Below, piece after piece: positions 8,553 to 15,824 of a stretch of 47,584 bases of DNA. The position numbers and the translations under genes were made by a program. Under the pieces are notes generated by a model that saw only the letters and a program-made list of their open reading frames with translations, was not told the origin of the DNA and did not search any database. Origin of the DNA: a bacterium. GTDB lineage: Bacteria > Electryoneota > Electryoneia > Electryoneales > Electryoneaceae. The DNA lies in assembly GCA_020444425.1 (NCBI GenBank), contig JAHLLB010000036.1, positions 1 to 47,584 of the forward strand, written 5' to 3'. Each line of letters begins with the position of its first letter. Position 1 is the stretch's first letter.

Positions 8553-9575
8553 ATGAGCGAGAAGAAGCCAGCGACGTACAAGGATGCCGGGGTTGACATT
8601 GACGCCGGCGAGGAGCTGATTCGGCGGATCAAACCGGCGGTGAAGAAGACGTTCGGGCCGGAAGTCGCCAGCGACCTCGGGTTGTTCGGCGGCGCGTTCC
8701 GGCTGGACACCTCCGGGATGACCGATCCGGTGCTGATCAGCAGCACAGACGGTGTCGGCACTAAAACCCTCGTCGCGACCTGGGCCAACCGTCACCGGAA
8801 CATCGGCCGCGACCTGGTGCATCATTGCATCAATGACATCTTCACCTGCGGCGCGCGTCCGCTCTTTTTCCTCGACTATTACGCCACGTCGAAGCTGGAC
8901 GTTGACGTCGCTGAGGCGGTGATTGGCGGACTGGCGGAAGCATGCGCCGACTCGAAGGTCGCGCTGGTCGGTGGTGAGACGGCGGAGATGCCGGCGGTGT
9001 ATCACGAGGGCGGGTACGATCTCGCGGGCACGATTGTCGGTGTCGTCGATGCGGCGAACATGATCGACGGCTCGAAGATTCAGGAAGGCGACATGTTGAT
9101 CGCGTTGCCGTCAAGCGGGCTGCACACCAACGGGTACACCCTCGCGCGCAAGGTGCTGATTGAGCAGACCGATTTTACGCCGACTGACGTGCTGCCGGGA
9201 ATGGATGTTGACCTCGCGGACGCTCTGCTCGCGCCGCACACGTGTTACGCTTGCACCGTCTCCCGCTGGCTGGACAAACGGCTGCCGGTACATGGCATGG
9301 CGCATATCACCGGCGGCGGCATTGCGGGCAACACGAAACGGATCATCCCGGAGGGGTTGCGTGCCGAGATCGAGTGGGACCGTTGGCAGTGGCCGCAGCT
9401 GTTCAACCATATCCACGAGATGGGTGAGGTGCCGGTGGAAGATATGCGGCGCACGTTCAACCTCGGTGTCGGCTGGGTGATGATTCTACCGGCCTGGCGT
9501 GCGAAGGAACTGATCATCCACTCGATCAACTCGGATCTGCGCCCGTTCCGGATCGGAACGGTGGTTAAAGACTGA
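8553..9575 (+). CDS. purM: Phosphoribosylformylglycinamidine cyclo-ligase (AIR synthase)
   Basis: 340 aa, the usual length. PurM closes the imidazole ring: FGAM + ATP to AIR, the fifth step of de novo purine synthesis, in the cytoplasm. Signature segments: TYKDAGVDIDAGEELIRRIK at the N-terminus, STDGVGTKT, HHCINDIFTCGARPLFFLDY, GGETAEMPAVYHEGGYDLAG, SSGLHTNGYTLARKV, HITGGGIAGNTKRI and FNLGVGWVMI. The ATG at 8553 is chosen because the family begins there; the open frame extends about 39 codons upstream without homology. It stands alone, not in a purine operon. A heptamer repeat tract starts 7 nt after the stop. Confidence 0.96.
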   Translation: MSEKKPATYKDAGVDIDAGEELIRRIKPAVKKTFGPEVASDLGLFGGAFRLDTSGMTDPVLISSTDGVGTKTLVATWANRHRNIGRDLVHHCINDIFTCGARPLFFLDYYATSKLDVDVAEAVIGGLAEACADSKVALVGGETAEMPAVYHEGGYDLAGTIVGVVDAANMIDGSKIQEGDMLIALPSSGLHTNGYTLARKVLIEQTDFTPTDVLPGMDVDLADALLAPHTCYACTVSRWLDKRLPVHGMAHITGGGIAGNTKRIIPEGLRAEIEWDRWQWPQLFNHIHEMGEVPVEDMRRTFNLGVGWVMILPAWRAKELIIHSINSDLRPFRIGTVVKD

Positions 9576-9582
9576 TGACAGT

Positions 9583-9659
9583 CCTGAGTCCTGAGTCCTG
9601 AGACCTGAGACTTGAGACTTGAGACTTGAGACTTGAGACTTGAGACTTGAGACTTGAGA
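9583..9659 (+). repeat. Eleven-unit heptamer tandem repeat after purM
   Basis: CCTGAGT x2, CCTGAGA x2, then CTTGAGA x7, uninterrupted. Because 7 is not a multiple of 3, the TGA in each unit falls in all three reading frames within three units. Confidence 0.85.
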
Positions 9660-9667
9660 AGAATATG

Positions 9668-9779
9668 CTCTTGCCCGTGTTGGCTCCGCCAACGCGGGTT
9701 TTCTCACCCACTCGGATAGGTGGCTCTTGCCCGTGTTGGCTCCGCCAACGCGGGTTTTCTCACCCATTCGGATAGGTGG
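9668..9779. repeat. Tandem 56-bp direct repeat carrying a hairpin
   Basis: Units 9668-9723 and 9724-9779 differ at one base. Each contains CCCGTG, the hairpin TTGGC-TCC-GCCAA, then CGCGGGTTTTCTC. A partial third copy with loop TTT lies at 11375-11410 after the DUF302 gene. The inverted copy of the 31-44 hairpin follows directly at 9784-9797. Confidence 0.8.
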
Positions 9780-9783
9780 CCGT

Positions 9784-9797
9784 GTCAGCTTGCTGAC
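9784..9797. repeat. Intergenic hairpin repeat, inverted copy of 31-44
   Basis: GTCAGC-TT-GCTGAC followed by GCGGACG; the reverse complement matches the flanks of the copy at 31-44. Confidence 0.7.
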
Positions 9798-9920
9798 GCG
9801 GACGTGTTGCTCCAGCTGAAGACAGAATCCCGTATGGGCGGAAGAAACCGGGGACACGTAACCGCGTAAGTGTCCCCGATTCAGGTATTGCCTTGGGTTT
9901 GGGTGTCGGTTTTCCTCAAA

Positions 9921-9948
9921 CTTCACACCTCATGCCTCACACCTGTCC
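9921..9948 (-). repeat. Heptamer repeat tract at the 3' end of the OsmC-like gene
   Basis: Four 7-mers CTTCACA, CCTCATG, CCTCACA, CCTGTCC end 1 nt before the stop codon (9950-9952) of the minus-strand gene. Confidence 0.55.
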
Positions 9949-9949
9949 G

Positions 9950-10375
9950 TCAGACCAGCTTTGCATCCACCTTGATCTCGACAGCGGCGAGCGCCTGCGA
10001 CACCGGGCAGCCGGTCTTGGTCGCGTTGGCGAACTCCTGGAATGTGTCGTTGTCGATGCCCGGCACCTTCGCTTCGGTGGTCAGTTCGATCAGGGTGATT
10101 TTGAACCCTTCCTCGACCTTGTTGAGATGGACCTTGGCGCTGGTTTTGACCTGTTCCGGGTTGTGACCGGCGGTGGCGAGACCGTGCGCGAGGGCCATCG
10201 AGAAGCAACCGGCGTGCGCAGCGGCAATCAGCTCTTCCGGGTTGGTGCCGTTGCCTTCTTCGAAGCGGGATGTGGCCGAATACTGGCCTTCGAATGCGCC
10301 GCCACCGAATTTCATCGTTCCGTTTCCGTGCGGCAGATCGCCATTCCAGATGGCGTTGGCTGTACGTTTCGGCAT
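9950..10375 (-). CDS. OsmC/Ohr-family peroxiredoxin-like protein
   Basis: 141 aa, full length for an OsmC-type protein. OsmC/Ohr proteins reduce organic hydroperoxides with two cysteines in the cytoplasm. Both Cys are visible: [14 protein letters not shown] near residue 57 and [13 protein letters not shown] near residue 125. The N-terminal [17 protein letters not shown] and [13 protein letters not shown] blocks are typical of the OsmC rather than the Ohr branch. The ATG follows AAAGGAAG. It is a single-gene unit, convergent with purM across a repeat-filled gap. Confidence 0.9.
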   Translation of the reverse strand: MPKRTANAIWNGDLPHGNGTMKFGGGAFEGQYSATSRFEEGNGTNPEELIAAAHAGCFSMALAHGLATAGHNPEQVKTSAKVHLNKVEEGFKITLIELTTEAKVPGIDNDTFQEFANATKTGCPVSQALAAVEIKVDAKLV

Positions 10376-10548
10376 CGGGGACTTCCTTTCGTGTCGTGTT
10401 GTTTTGTTTCAGGATGCAGGTTTGTTGACTGGTTGTGTTGAATGCGTCACGAGTATACGCCGTGCGGGGTTCCGTGGGATGTTGGAAGACCGGGAGCCGT
10501 TGAGCTCGGAGCCTGCTGTTCAGGCCTCCTCGCGGAGTCCTGCCGGGG

Positions 10549-10578
10549 TTGCGAAACTGCCGTTTGCATGCGTTATCT
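10549..10578 (+). promoter_or_regulatory. Possible promoter of rpmG
   Basis: TTGCGA (10549-10554) and TTATCT (10573-10578) with an 18-nt spacer, 65 nt before the rpmG ATG. It is only a resemblance to a sigma-70 promoter. The rest of 10376-10642 shows no gene. Confidence 0.3.
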
Positions 10579-10642
10579 TCCGTGTCACTGTAAAAACGTT
10601 CCACCCGGTCATGCGCCGGGTTTGCAAGCGAAGGAGTGAAGC

Positions 10643-10813
10643 ATGGCCGCCAAGGGTGCGCGTGAAAAGATCCGGCTGGTATCGTCCGCCGGGACCGGTC
10701 ATTTCTACACGACGTTCAAGAACCGTCGCAACACGACCGGCAAGATGGAGATCAAGAAGTACGATCCGACCATCAAGAAGCACGTGGTGTACAAGGAGCA
10801 CAAGATCGGGTAA
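10643..10813 (+). CDS. rpmG: 50S ribosomal protein L33
   Basis: 56 aa: [20 protein letters not shown], then [20 protein letters not shown] and [12 protein letters not shown]. This is the standard L33 pattern; L33 is a small protein of the large ribosomal subunit near the E site. It lacks the CxxC pairs, so it is the zinc-free (C-minus) form. An AAGGAG ribosome site lies 6 nt before the ATG. The gene is followed by a strong intrinsic terminator and is not next to rpmB or other ribosomal genes. Confidence 0.95.
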   Translation: MAAKGAREKIRLVSSAGTGHFYTTFKNRRNTTGKMEIKKYDPTIKKHVVYKEHKIG

Positions 10814-10842
10814 CGCTCGATCCTGGTTCGCCTGATTGTCTC

Positions 10843-10866
10843 AAGCTCCCCTCGGGGAGCTTTTTT
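10843..10866 (+). terminator. Intrinsic terminator of rpmG
   Basis: AAGCTCCCC-TC-GGGGAGCTT followed by a T-run, 30 nt after the stop of rpmG. Confidence 0.9.
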
Positions 10867-10957
10867 CGTTTGCACCATGACGGCAACGTCTGCATCCAAC
10901 GAGGTACCATTCATGAATAGAAGGCAGCCCGACCGGCTGTCAAACCTGGAGGATACG

Positions 10958-11353
10958 ATGCAGAATATTGGGGGCTATGCTCACAAGGTGACGACGTCGT
11001 TGCCGTTTGAAGATGCGATCAACAAGGTGACCGAACTGTTGAAGACGGAAGGGTTCGGCGTGTTAACCGAGATCGACGTCACCGGCACGTTGAAGAAGAA
11101 GATCGACGTTGACTACAAGCCATACCGGATTCTCGGCGCCTGCAACCCGCCGTTCGCGCACCAGGCACTGGAAACGGAGAATTTGATCGGCGTGCTGCTG
11201 CCATGCAACGTGGCTGTCTGGGATGACGGCGACAAGCGTGTGGTTGCGGCGATGGACGCGCGTATCATGGGCAAGGTAATCGACAGCCCGGCGGTCAAGG
11301 ACTTGGCCGAAAAGGTCAACGCCAAGCTGGAAAACGCGCTGAAGCAGCTGTAA
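10958..11353 (+). CDS. DUF302 family protein
   Basis: 131 aa from ATG 10958, chosen for the GGAGG site 5 nt upstream; a longer frame from 10877 has no ribosome site and overlaps nothing useful. DUF302 marks: SLPFEDAINKVTELLKTEGFG, LTEIDVTGTLKKKIDVD, YRILGACNPPFAHQAL and LLPCNVAVWDDGD. Small cytoplasmic protein of unproven function; some relatives lie near metal or sulfur redox genes. The conserved Cys residues in ACNPP and LPCNV are both present. It stands alone; a partial copy of the 56-bp hairpin repeat follows its stop. Confidence 0.9.
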   Translation: MQNIGGYAHKVTTSLPFEDAINKVTELLKTEGFGVLTEIDVTGTLKKKIDVDYKPYRILGACNPPFAHQALETENLIGVLLPCNVAVWDDGDKRVVAAMDARIMGKVIDSPAVKDLAEKVNAKLENALKQL

Positions 11354-11374
11354 GGCGTCTTTCGAACAAATGAT

Positions 11375-11410
11375 CTTACCCGTGTTGGCTTTGCCAACGC
11401 GGGTTTTCTC
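11375..11410. repeat. Hairpin repeat, third copy of the 9668 unit core
   Basis: ATCTTACCCGTG, TTGGC-TTT-GCCAA, CGCGGGTTTTCTC, 22 nt after the DUF302 stop. It could also end transcription, since the stem is followed by a TTTT run. Confidence 0.6.
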
Positions 11411-11558
11411 CCTGGATCGGGAACGTTTTACTGTGCCTGTAGATTCAATGAGCTCAAAACCGTTGACCAGCAGCCCCATCCTCCCACGTTCCGCTGTTGG
11501 ATTTTACCCACGCACTCAGTAGGTTTCAGCCCATGCGAACGAAGAATGGACAGTACCG

Positions 11559-12503
11559 ATGCTGATCGCGGTTGGATTGTTGCTCGCCGGATTGATCCTG
11601 CTGGTGCTTGGCGGTGAGGGCGCGGTGCGTGGCGGAAGCGCGTTGGCGGCACGGTTCAACGTGCGGCCGTACGTGATCGGCGCCACCGTGGTCGCGTTCG
11701 GCACCTCCGCGCCGGAGCTGGCGGTGACCGTCACTGCGGCGTTGAAGGGCGAGCCCGGCCTGGCGCTGGGGAATGTGGTCGGCTCGAACATCGCCAACCT
11801 CGGCCTGATCCTCGGCCTCGCCGCGTTGGTAACCCCGATCATGATGGCGAAGGAGCAGATCCGGCAGGAGCTTCCCGTTGTGATAACGGTGCTGGGGATG
11901 CTGCTGTTTTTCGCATGGGACCGTCACATCGCCCGCTGGGAAGGTGTGGTGCTGATACTTGCGATGGCGACGGTCATCTTCCTCACCCTGCGTCAACACC
12001 GGAACGGTAAAGCGGATGCCCCGGTCGATGATCCAGCCGCAACTTCTCCCGCAACCTCGCTGCCCGTGTCGCTGCTGATCGTGTTTGGCGGCCTCGTTGG
12101 CTTGTACCTCGGCGGTCAGTTGCTGGTGGACGGAGCGGTGCGGATCGCGGAATGGTGGGGCGTGCCGCAGTGGGTGATCGGCGTGGTAATTGTCGCGGCG
12201 GGGACCAGCATGCCGGAGGTTGCGGCGTCGGTAGTCGCGGCAGTTCGCGGGCATGGCGAGATCGCGCTGGGCAATGTGCTCGGGTCGAACACATTCAACG
12301 TGCTGCTGGTGCTCGGGGTCGGTTCGACCATCCGGCCGATCCGTGTTGATGTCGACATCACGATGGACCTGATCATCGTCAGCCTGTTCACGTTGCTGCC
12401 CGGGATGACCTTGCTGCTGCAGTCGCGTGTGCCGCGTTGGACCGGCGGTTTGCTGCTGCTTGGGTACGTGGCCTACGTCGTGCTCAAAATCGCTGTTCGC
12501 TAG
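11559..12503 (+). CDS. Calcium/sodium antiporter (CaCA family, YrbG-like)
   Basis: 314 aa inner-membrane exchanger with about ten membrane spans in two inverted halves. Both alpha-repeats are intact: GTSAPELAVTVTAALKGEP with LGNVVGSNIANLGLILGL (residues ~48-90), and GTSMPEVAASVVAAVRGHG with LGNVLGSNTFNVLLVLGV (~212-255). The acidic Glu in each PE motif is the ion-coordinating residue of the family. It exchanges Ca2+ (or another divalent cation) for Na+. ATG with a weak GGACAG site. It stands alone between the DUF302 gene and the lipoprotein pair. Confidence 0.93.
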   Translation: MLIAVGLLLAGLILLVLGGEGAVRGGSALAARFNVRPYVIGATVVAFGTSAPELAVTVTAALKGEPGLALGNVVGSNIANLGLILGLAALVTPIMMAKEQIRQELPVVITVLGMLLFFAWDRHIARWEGVVLILAMATVIFLTLRQHRNGKADAPVDDPAATSPATSLPVSLLIVFGGLVGLYLGGQLLVDGAVRIAEWWGVPQWVIGVVIVAAGTSMPEVAASVVAAVRGHGEIALGNVLGSNTFNVLLVLGVGSTIRPIRVDVDITMDLIIVSLFTLLPGMTLLLQSRVPRWTGGLLLLGYVAYVVLKIAVR

Positions 12504-12603
12504 GGTTCGGCCATGCCGCGACTTGCATTTCCGTGTGGTTTCAGATAACGTTAAGGAATGCCGGGATGTGGTGTTCCCGGTGTTCACCAGCACGGATTAC
12601 CCC

Positions 12604-13467
12604 ATGACCTCGCCTCGACGTGCCGTTCCCTCGCTGATTGCGCTCCCCTTGCTTGTCTTGTTGCCGCTGCTGATCCTGACCGCTTGTGATAATGGATCGG
12701 ACGGTCCGACCGAACCCGATCCCGATCCGGGCGACGCCGCCGCCGCCCAGGCCTACCGGGTGGAAGCGACGCTGAAAATCGCGTTCACCGACATCCAGAG
12801 CCGGTTGAATGGCAGCCAGGCGCAGTTGATCGGAATCGACTACGCCTTGCCGGGTGCGGGCGACGTGCTCGAGGACCTGGTCGAGTTTTCGGACCGCAGT
12901 GTCTGGGCTGCGGGGATTGTCAACGATGTGGGCACGGTTGTCCGCGCCTACCCGGACGTCATCCTGCCTGTGGTCGGGCAATCATGGGGCACACGTTCAG
13001 AGGTAGACGCCGCGTTAACCGAGATCAGCCTTAATCTGGGGCCGGTGCGTGACCTGGCGGACATCCGTTCGGTCATTTACACCCGCACCATCGGCACCGC
13101 CACCATCGAGGGGGTGTTGTTTGCCGCGATGGACACCGACACGCTGTTCACGGAGAATGTGACGTTCACCGGGATCGACACCGTTGCCGATCAGGAATTC
13201 TTCGCGTTGGACAGGAACGGCGAGATTTTATACACCACCAGCGGTGGCCATGTCGGCGAGGTGTTTACCAATACCGCGACGTTCAGCGAGGACCAGGTTC
13301 AGGTCGCGGAGTTGATGATCGACCCGGGCAATGACACCAACACGGCGCTGCTGGACTTTACCGGTGCACCCGGTGGCGATGGGATGCGGTATGTCGGATG
13401 GACACAATTGCAGGTGATCGAGGATCACATCTGGGTGCTCGCGGTGACCATGGTCGCGGACGAGTGA
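12604..13467 (+). CDS. Lipoprotein with Cache-like sensory domain
   Basis: 287 aa. Signal sequence with lipobox LLILTAC (Cys near residue 28), a Thr/Pro/Asp-rich linker (TEPDPDPGD), then an alpha/beta region. The pieces WAAGIVNDVGTVVRAYPDV, VLFAAMDTDTLF, FFALDRNGEILYTTSGGHVG and HIWVLAVTM resemble a PAS-like Cache/PDC fold, here lacking a following membrane helix or signalling domain. It is anchored on the periplasmic face. The start at 12604 is fixed by the signal peptide. It is followed 17 nt later by a second lipoprotein gene, so likely an operon. Ligand and partner are unknown; the hybrid kinase downstream has no sensor of its own and could be one. Confidence 0.65.
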   Translation: MTSPRRAVPSLIALPLLVLLPLLILTACDNGSDGPTEPDPDPGDAAAAQAYRVEATLKIAFTDIQSRLNGSQAQLIGIDYALPGAGDVLEDLVEFSDRSVWAAGIVNDVGTVVRAYPDVILPVVGQSWGTRSEVDAALTEISLNLGPVRDLADIRSVIYTRTIGTATIEGVLFAAMDTDTLFTENVTFTGIDTVADQEFFALDRNGEILYTTSGGHVGEVFTNTATFSEDQVQVAELMIDPGNDTNTALLDFTGAPGGDGMRYVGWTQLQVIEDHIWVLAVTMVADE

Positions 13468-13484
13468 GAACGGGGGGTATTGCG

Positions 13485-13952
13485 GTGAAGCAGGTTCTAC
13501 TTACGGGTTTGCTGGTGATCTTGTTCGCGATGCTGGGCTGTGAAAAATCCGGCGACACACGCCAACCCGGCCAGAACGCCACCAGTGAAGCCGTCACCGG
13601 TGAACGGGGTATCCACGTGCCCGCGCCCGATGAACCACTCTGGCCGGAAGGGACCACGTTCAACGATTCCACTCGCATGGCAACGATTGTCGTCCGCAGC
13701 CTTGCCCTGGATCAGATCTACAATCGCGCGGTGTCGGAATATGGCTCCGACCTCAAGGGCGTGGTCAGTGTCCGTATGCTCATCGAACCGAGCGGAGTTG
13801 TCAGCCAGGTTGAGTTGCTGGACGACAATTGGAACAAGCCATACGCAGAATCATTAACCGACTCGATGCTCTTCAACATTCAGCTGTGGACCTTCCCCCC
13901 CGGGTTGGACGCACCGTTGGCATGGGTTCAACCGTTCAAGTTTGAGCGCTAG
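13485..13952 (+). CDS. Lipoprotein with TonB-C/AgmX-like domain
   Basis: 155 aa from GTG 13485 with a GGGGGG stretch upstream. Lipobox FAMLGC near residue 20. The mature domain (IYNRAVSEYGSDLKGVVSVR, IEPSGVVSQVELLDDNW, FNIQLWTFPPG) matches the TonB C-terminal/AgmX-PglI type of small periplasmic domain that binds peptidoglycan or outer membrane proteins. It lacks the usual TonB membrane helix and proline-rich spacer. It lies 17 nt after the Cache-like lipoprotein, probably co-transcribed. Confidence 0.65.
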   Translation: MKQVLLTGLLVILFAMLGCEKSGDTRQPGQNATSEAVTGERGIHVPAPDEPLWPEGTTFNDSTRMATIVVRSLALDQIYNRAVSEYGSDLKGVVSVRMLIEPSGVVSQVELLDDNWNKPYAESLTDSMLFNIQLWTFPPGLDAPLAWVQPFKFER

Positions 13953-13974
13953 TCCAGTTTAGAATCAGTGGCCA

Positions 13975-13998
13975 GGCAGCGATAGTTCGCTATCTGCC
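13975..13998 (+). terminator. UUCG-loop hairpin after the lipoprotein operon
   Basis: GGCAGCGATAG-TTCG-CTATCTGCC, one 2-nt bulge, 22 nt after the stop. There is no U-tract, so either a weak terminator or a 3'-end stabilising hairpin. The remaining 13999-14337 shows no gene. Confidence 0.5.
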
Positions 13999-14355
13999 AA
14001 AGAACAATAACAATAGGTTAGCGCCGCAGTCTCAAAAAAAAACAGCGATGTGATTTCGATCAACTCGCCTGCTGGCACCACGCACTAGGTTGTTCGAAGC
14101 GACGGGCAGAAACTGCTGTCGTAGCACGGGCAAATGGGCGGCAGGACCACCAAAGTTGACATCCATTAACAGTGTTGACCGACCGCTCCGTTTGCGTGGA
14201 CAGAGGTGTAAACTCGGGACATAAGAGTGGATGCGTGGAATTTCCGTACTCTGAGCTGCAAATTCTCAGCGTACGGTAAAAGAACGTAACTCCTCTCTGC
14301 TACTCGAGTTATACAGGAATCATGTTGAGCAGGAAAATTGTTCCGGAGCACGGTG

Positions 14356-15618
14356 ATGGGAGCGGACAACAAGAAAAACTCCCCGGATTCTCCCCGGTCT
14401 TCAACCCCTGATCCGGCGGCGTTGCCGTTGTCGGGAGCGGGGTTCGGGTCCGAGCTCTATTCCCGACTGGTTGAGCAGGGCCGTCTCAAGGCGACGTCCG
14501 TGCTCGCCGCCGGGTTCTCGCATGACATCAACAACCTGATGAGCATCATCCTCGGCAATGTCGGCATGTTGCAACGTGACGAGGATGCCGGCACCGACCT
14601 CAGTGACCGGTTGTGGACCATCGAGCAGTCAGCGAAGCGTGTTGCGAAAATTGCGGACGAATTGATCGCCTTTGCCCGCATGGACAAGTACAACCCGCGT
14701 CCATTGCAGATGAATTCTCTGCTCGAGGAAACGCTGGTCATGTACCAGCGTTCAACAGAGCAAGACACACCATTGAACCAGGTACTGCGGGCAGCACCAG
14801 ACATTGTGATCGCGGACGGAACGCAGATCCAGCAACTGGTTATCCACTTGGTCGAGAATGCCGTCGAGGCGACCGCCGAGACTGACGGCGACGTGTTCAT
14901 CAGCACCTCCAACGAAGTCCGGCAGCAACCGTCAACCAATGGATCAAATGGAATCCATCACCAGGCGTACGTGACGGTGACTGTGCGTGACGATGGTCAC
15001 GGAATGGCCGCCGAAACACTGGACCAGATGTACGAACCGTTTTTCTCCACTCGTGGACCGGGGCGCGGCATGGGGCTGTCCGCCGTGTATGGGATCGTGC
15101 AGCAGTATGACGGCATCATTGAGGTCGAAAGCGAACCGGACCAGGGAACGATCTTCCGTGTGCTGCTTCCCGCCGAGCACGTTGAGCAGGAACCCATACC
15201 GGAAGAAGAGCTGGACACGCGTGACGCATCCGGCACCATCCTCGTCGTGGATGATGAAGCCGGCGTGCGTGAATTGTTGACCTCCCTGTTTGAACGTGTC
15301 GGCTACACCGCCCTCGGCGCTGAAAATGGCAAAGTGGCGCTCGAGATGATCGCCGAACGAGACGGCACGGTCGACCTCGTGCTGCTGGATCTACTGATGC
15401 CCGTAATGGATGGCGCGACGACATTCGCCCATCTGCACCGGTATTATCCCGATCTGCCCGTCCTGCTGATCAGCGGGTATGATCACGATGAACGGGTCGC
15501 GTCTCTGTTGAATGATGGCGCGCTTGCGTTTATCCAGAAGCCGTTTGAACTCGAGCTCGTGCTGCGTGAGGTTCGCCGCGCCCTCGAGCTCTCCCGCCAG
15601 GAATCCCCATCGCTGTAG
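14356..15618 (+). CDS. Hybrid histidine kinase with C-terminal receiver domain, no sensor domain
   Basis: 420 aa, soluble. The first ~35 residues are low complexity. A HisKA-like helix carries the phospho-His in FSHDINNLMSIILGN (H56). HATPase motifs: N-box HLVENAVEAT (~164), G1 VRDDGHGM (~210), F-box YEPFFSTR (~226), G2 GRGMGLSAVYG (~236). The receiver domain follows at ~294: ILVVDDEAG, phospho-acceptor D345 in DLVLLDLLMPVMDG, LLISGYD and K395 in FIQKPFE. It thus autophosphorylates and passes phosphate to its own receiver. No membrane span or PAS domain is present, so input must come from a partner. The ATG at 14356 follows GGAG at 7 nt; an earlier in-frame start has no such site. Confidence 0.9.
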   Translation: MGADNKKNSPDSPRSSTPDPAALPLSGAGFGSELYSRLVEQGRLKATSVLAAGFSHDINNLMSIILGNVGMLQRDEDAGTDLSDRLWTIEQSAKRVAKIADELIAFARMDKYNPRPLQMNSLLEETLVMYQRSTEQDTPLNQVLRAAPDIVIADGTQIQQLVIHLVENAVEATAETDGDVFISTSNEVRQQPSTNGSNGIHHQAYVTVTVRDDGHGMAAETLDQMYEPFFSTRGPGRGMGLSAVYGIVQQYDGIIEVESEPDQGTIFRVLLPAEHVEQEPIPEEELDTRDASGTILVVDDEAGVRELLTSLFERVGYTALGAENGKVALEMIAERDGTVDLVLLDLLMPVMDGATTFAHLHRYYPDLPVLLISGYDHDERVASLLNDGALAFIQKPFELELVLREVRRALELSRQESPSL

Positions 15619-15678
15619 TCGGCCATTTTCGGCTTTCTCTTCCATGGTAACCCGAGCATTATCAAGCAGAAAATCCGC

Positions 15679-15694
15679 CTTAGGAAATCCTAAC
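15679..15694. promoter_or_regulatory. GTTARG-N4-CCTAAC palindrome (site 1)
   Basis: CTTAGG-AAAT-CCTAAC, 131 bp before the ATG of the beta-helix/sorting-domain gene. One of nine related 16-bp palindromes in this window. Confidence 0.55.
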
Positions 15695-15723
15695 TGATTG
15701 CGAACTTACCCCGCTTGCTCGTA

Positions 15724-15805
15724 AGCTGTTTTAATATGTCTGCAGGGGGAAGAACTGTGTCCGGTTTGCACAGTAGGATTTGATGAAACGTTCGGACGAA
15801 CAGCT
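15724..15805 (+). promoter_or_regulatory. Structured 5' leader
   Basis: Outer arms AGCTGTT (15724-15730) and AACAGCT (15799-15805) enclose ACTGTG/CACAGT (15754-15759 with 15769-15774). An alternative hairpin GTTCG-GA-CGAAC (15790-15801) competes with the outer stem. Ends 20 nt before the ATG at 15825. No known riboswitch recognised. Confidence 0.3.
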
Positions 15806-15824
15806 AGCACGAGGGGGGTAGACC

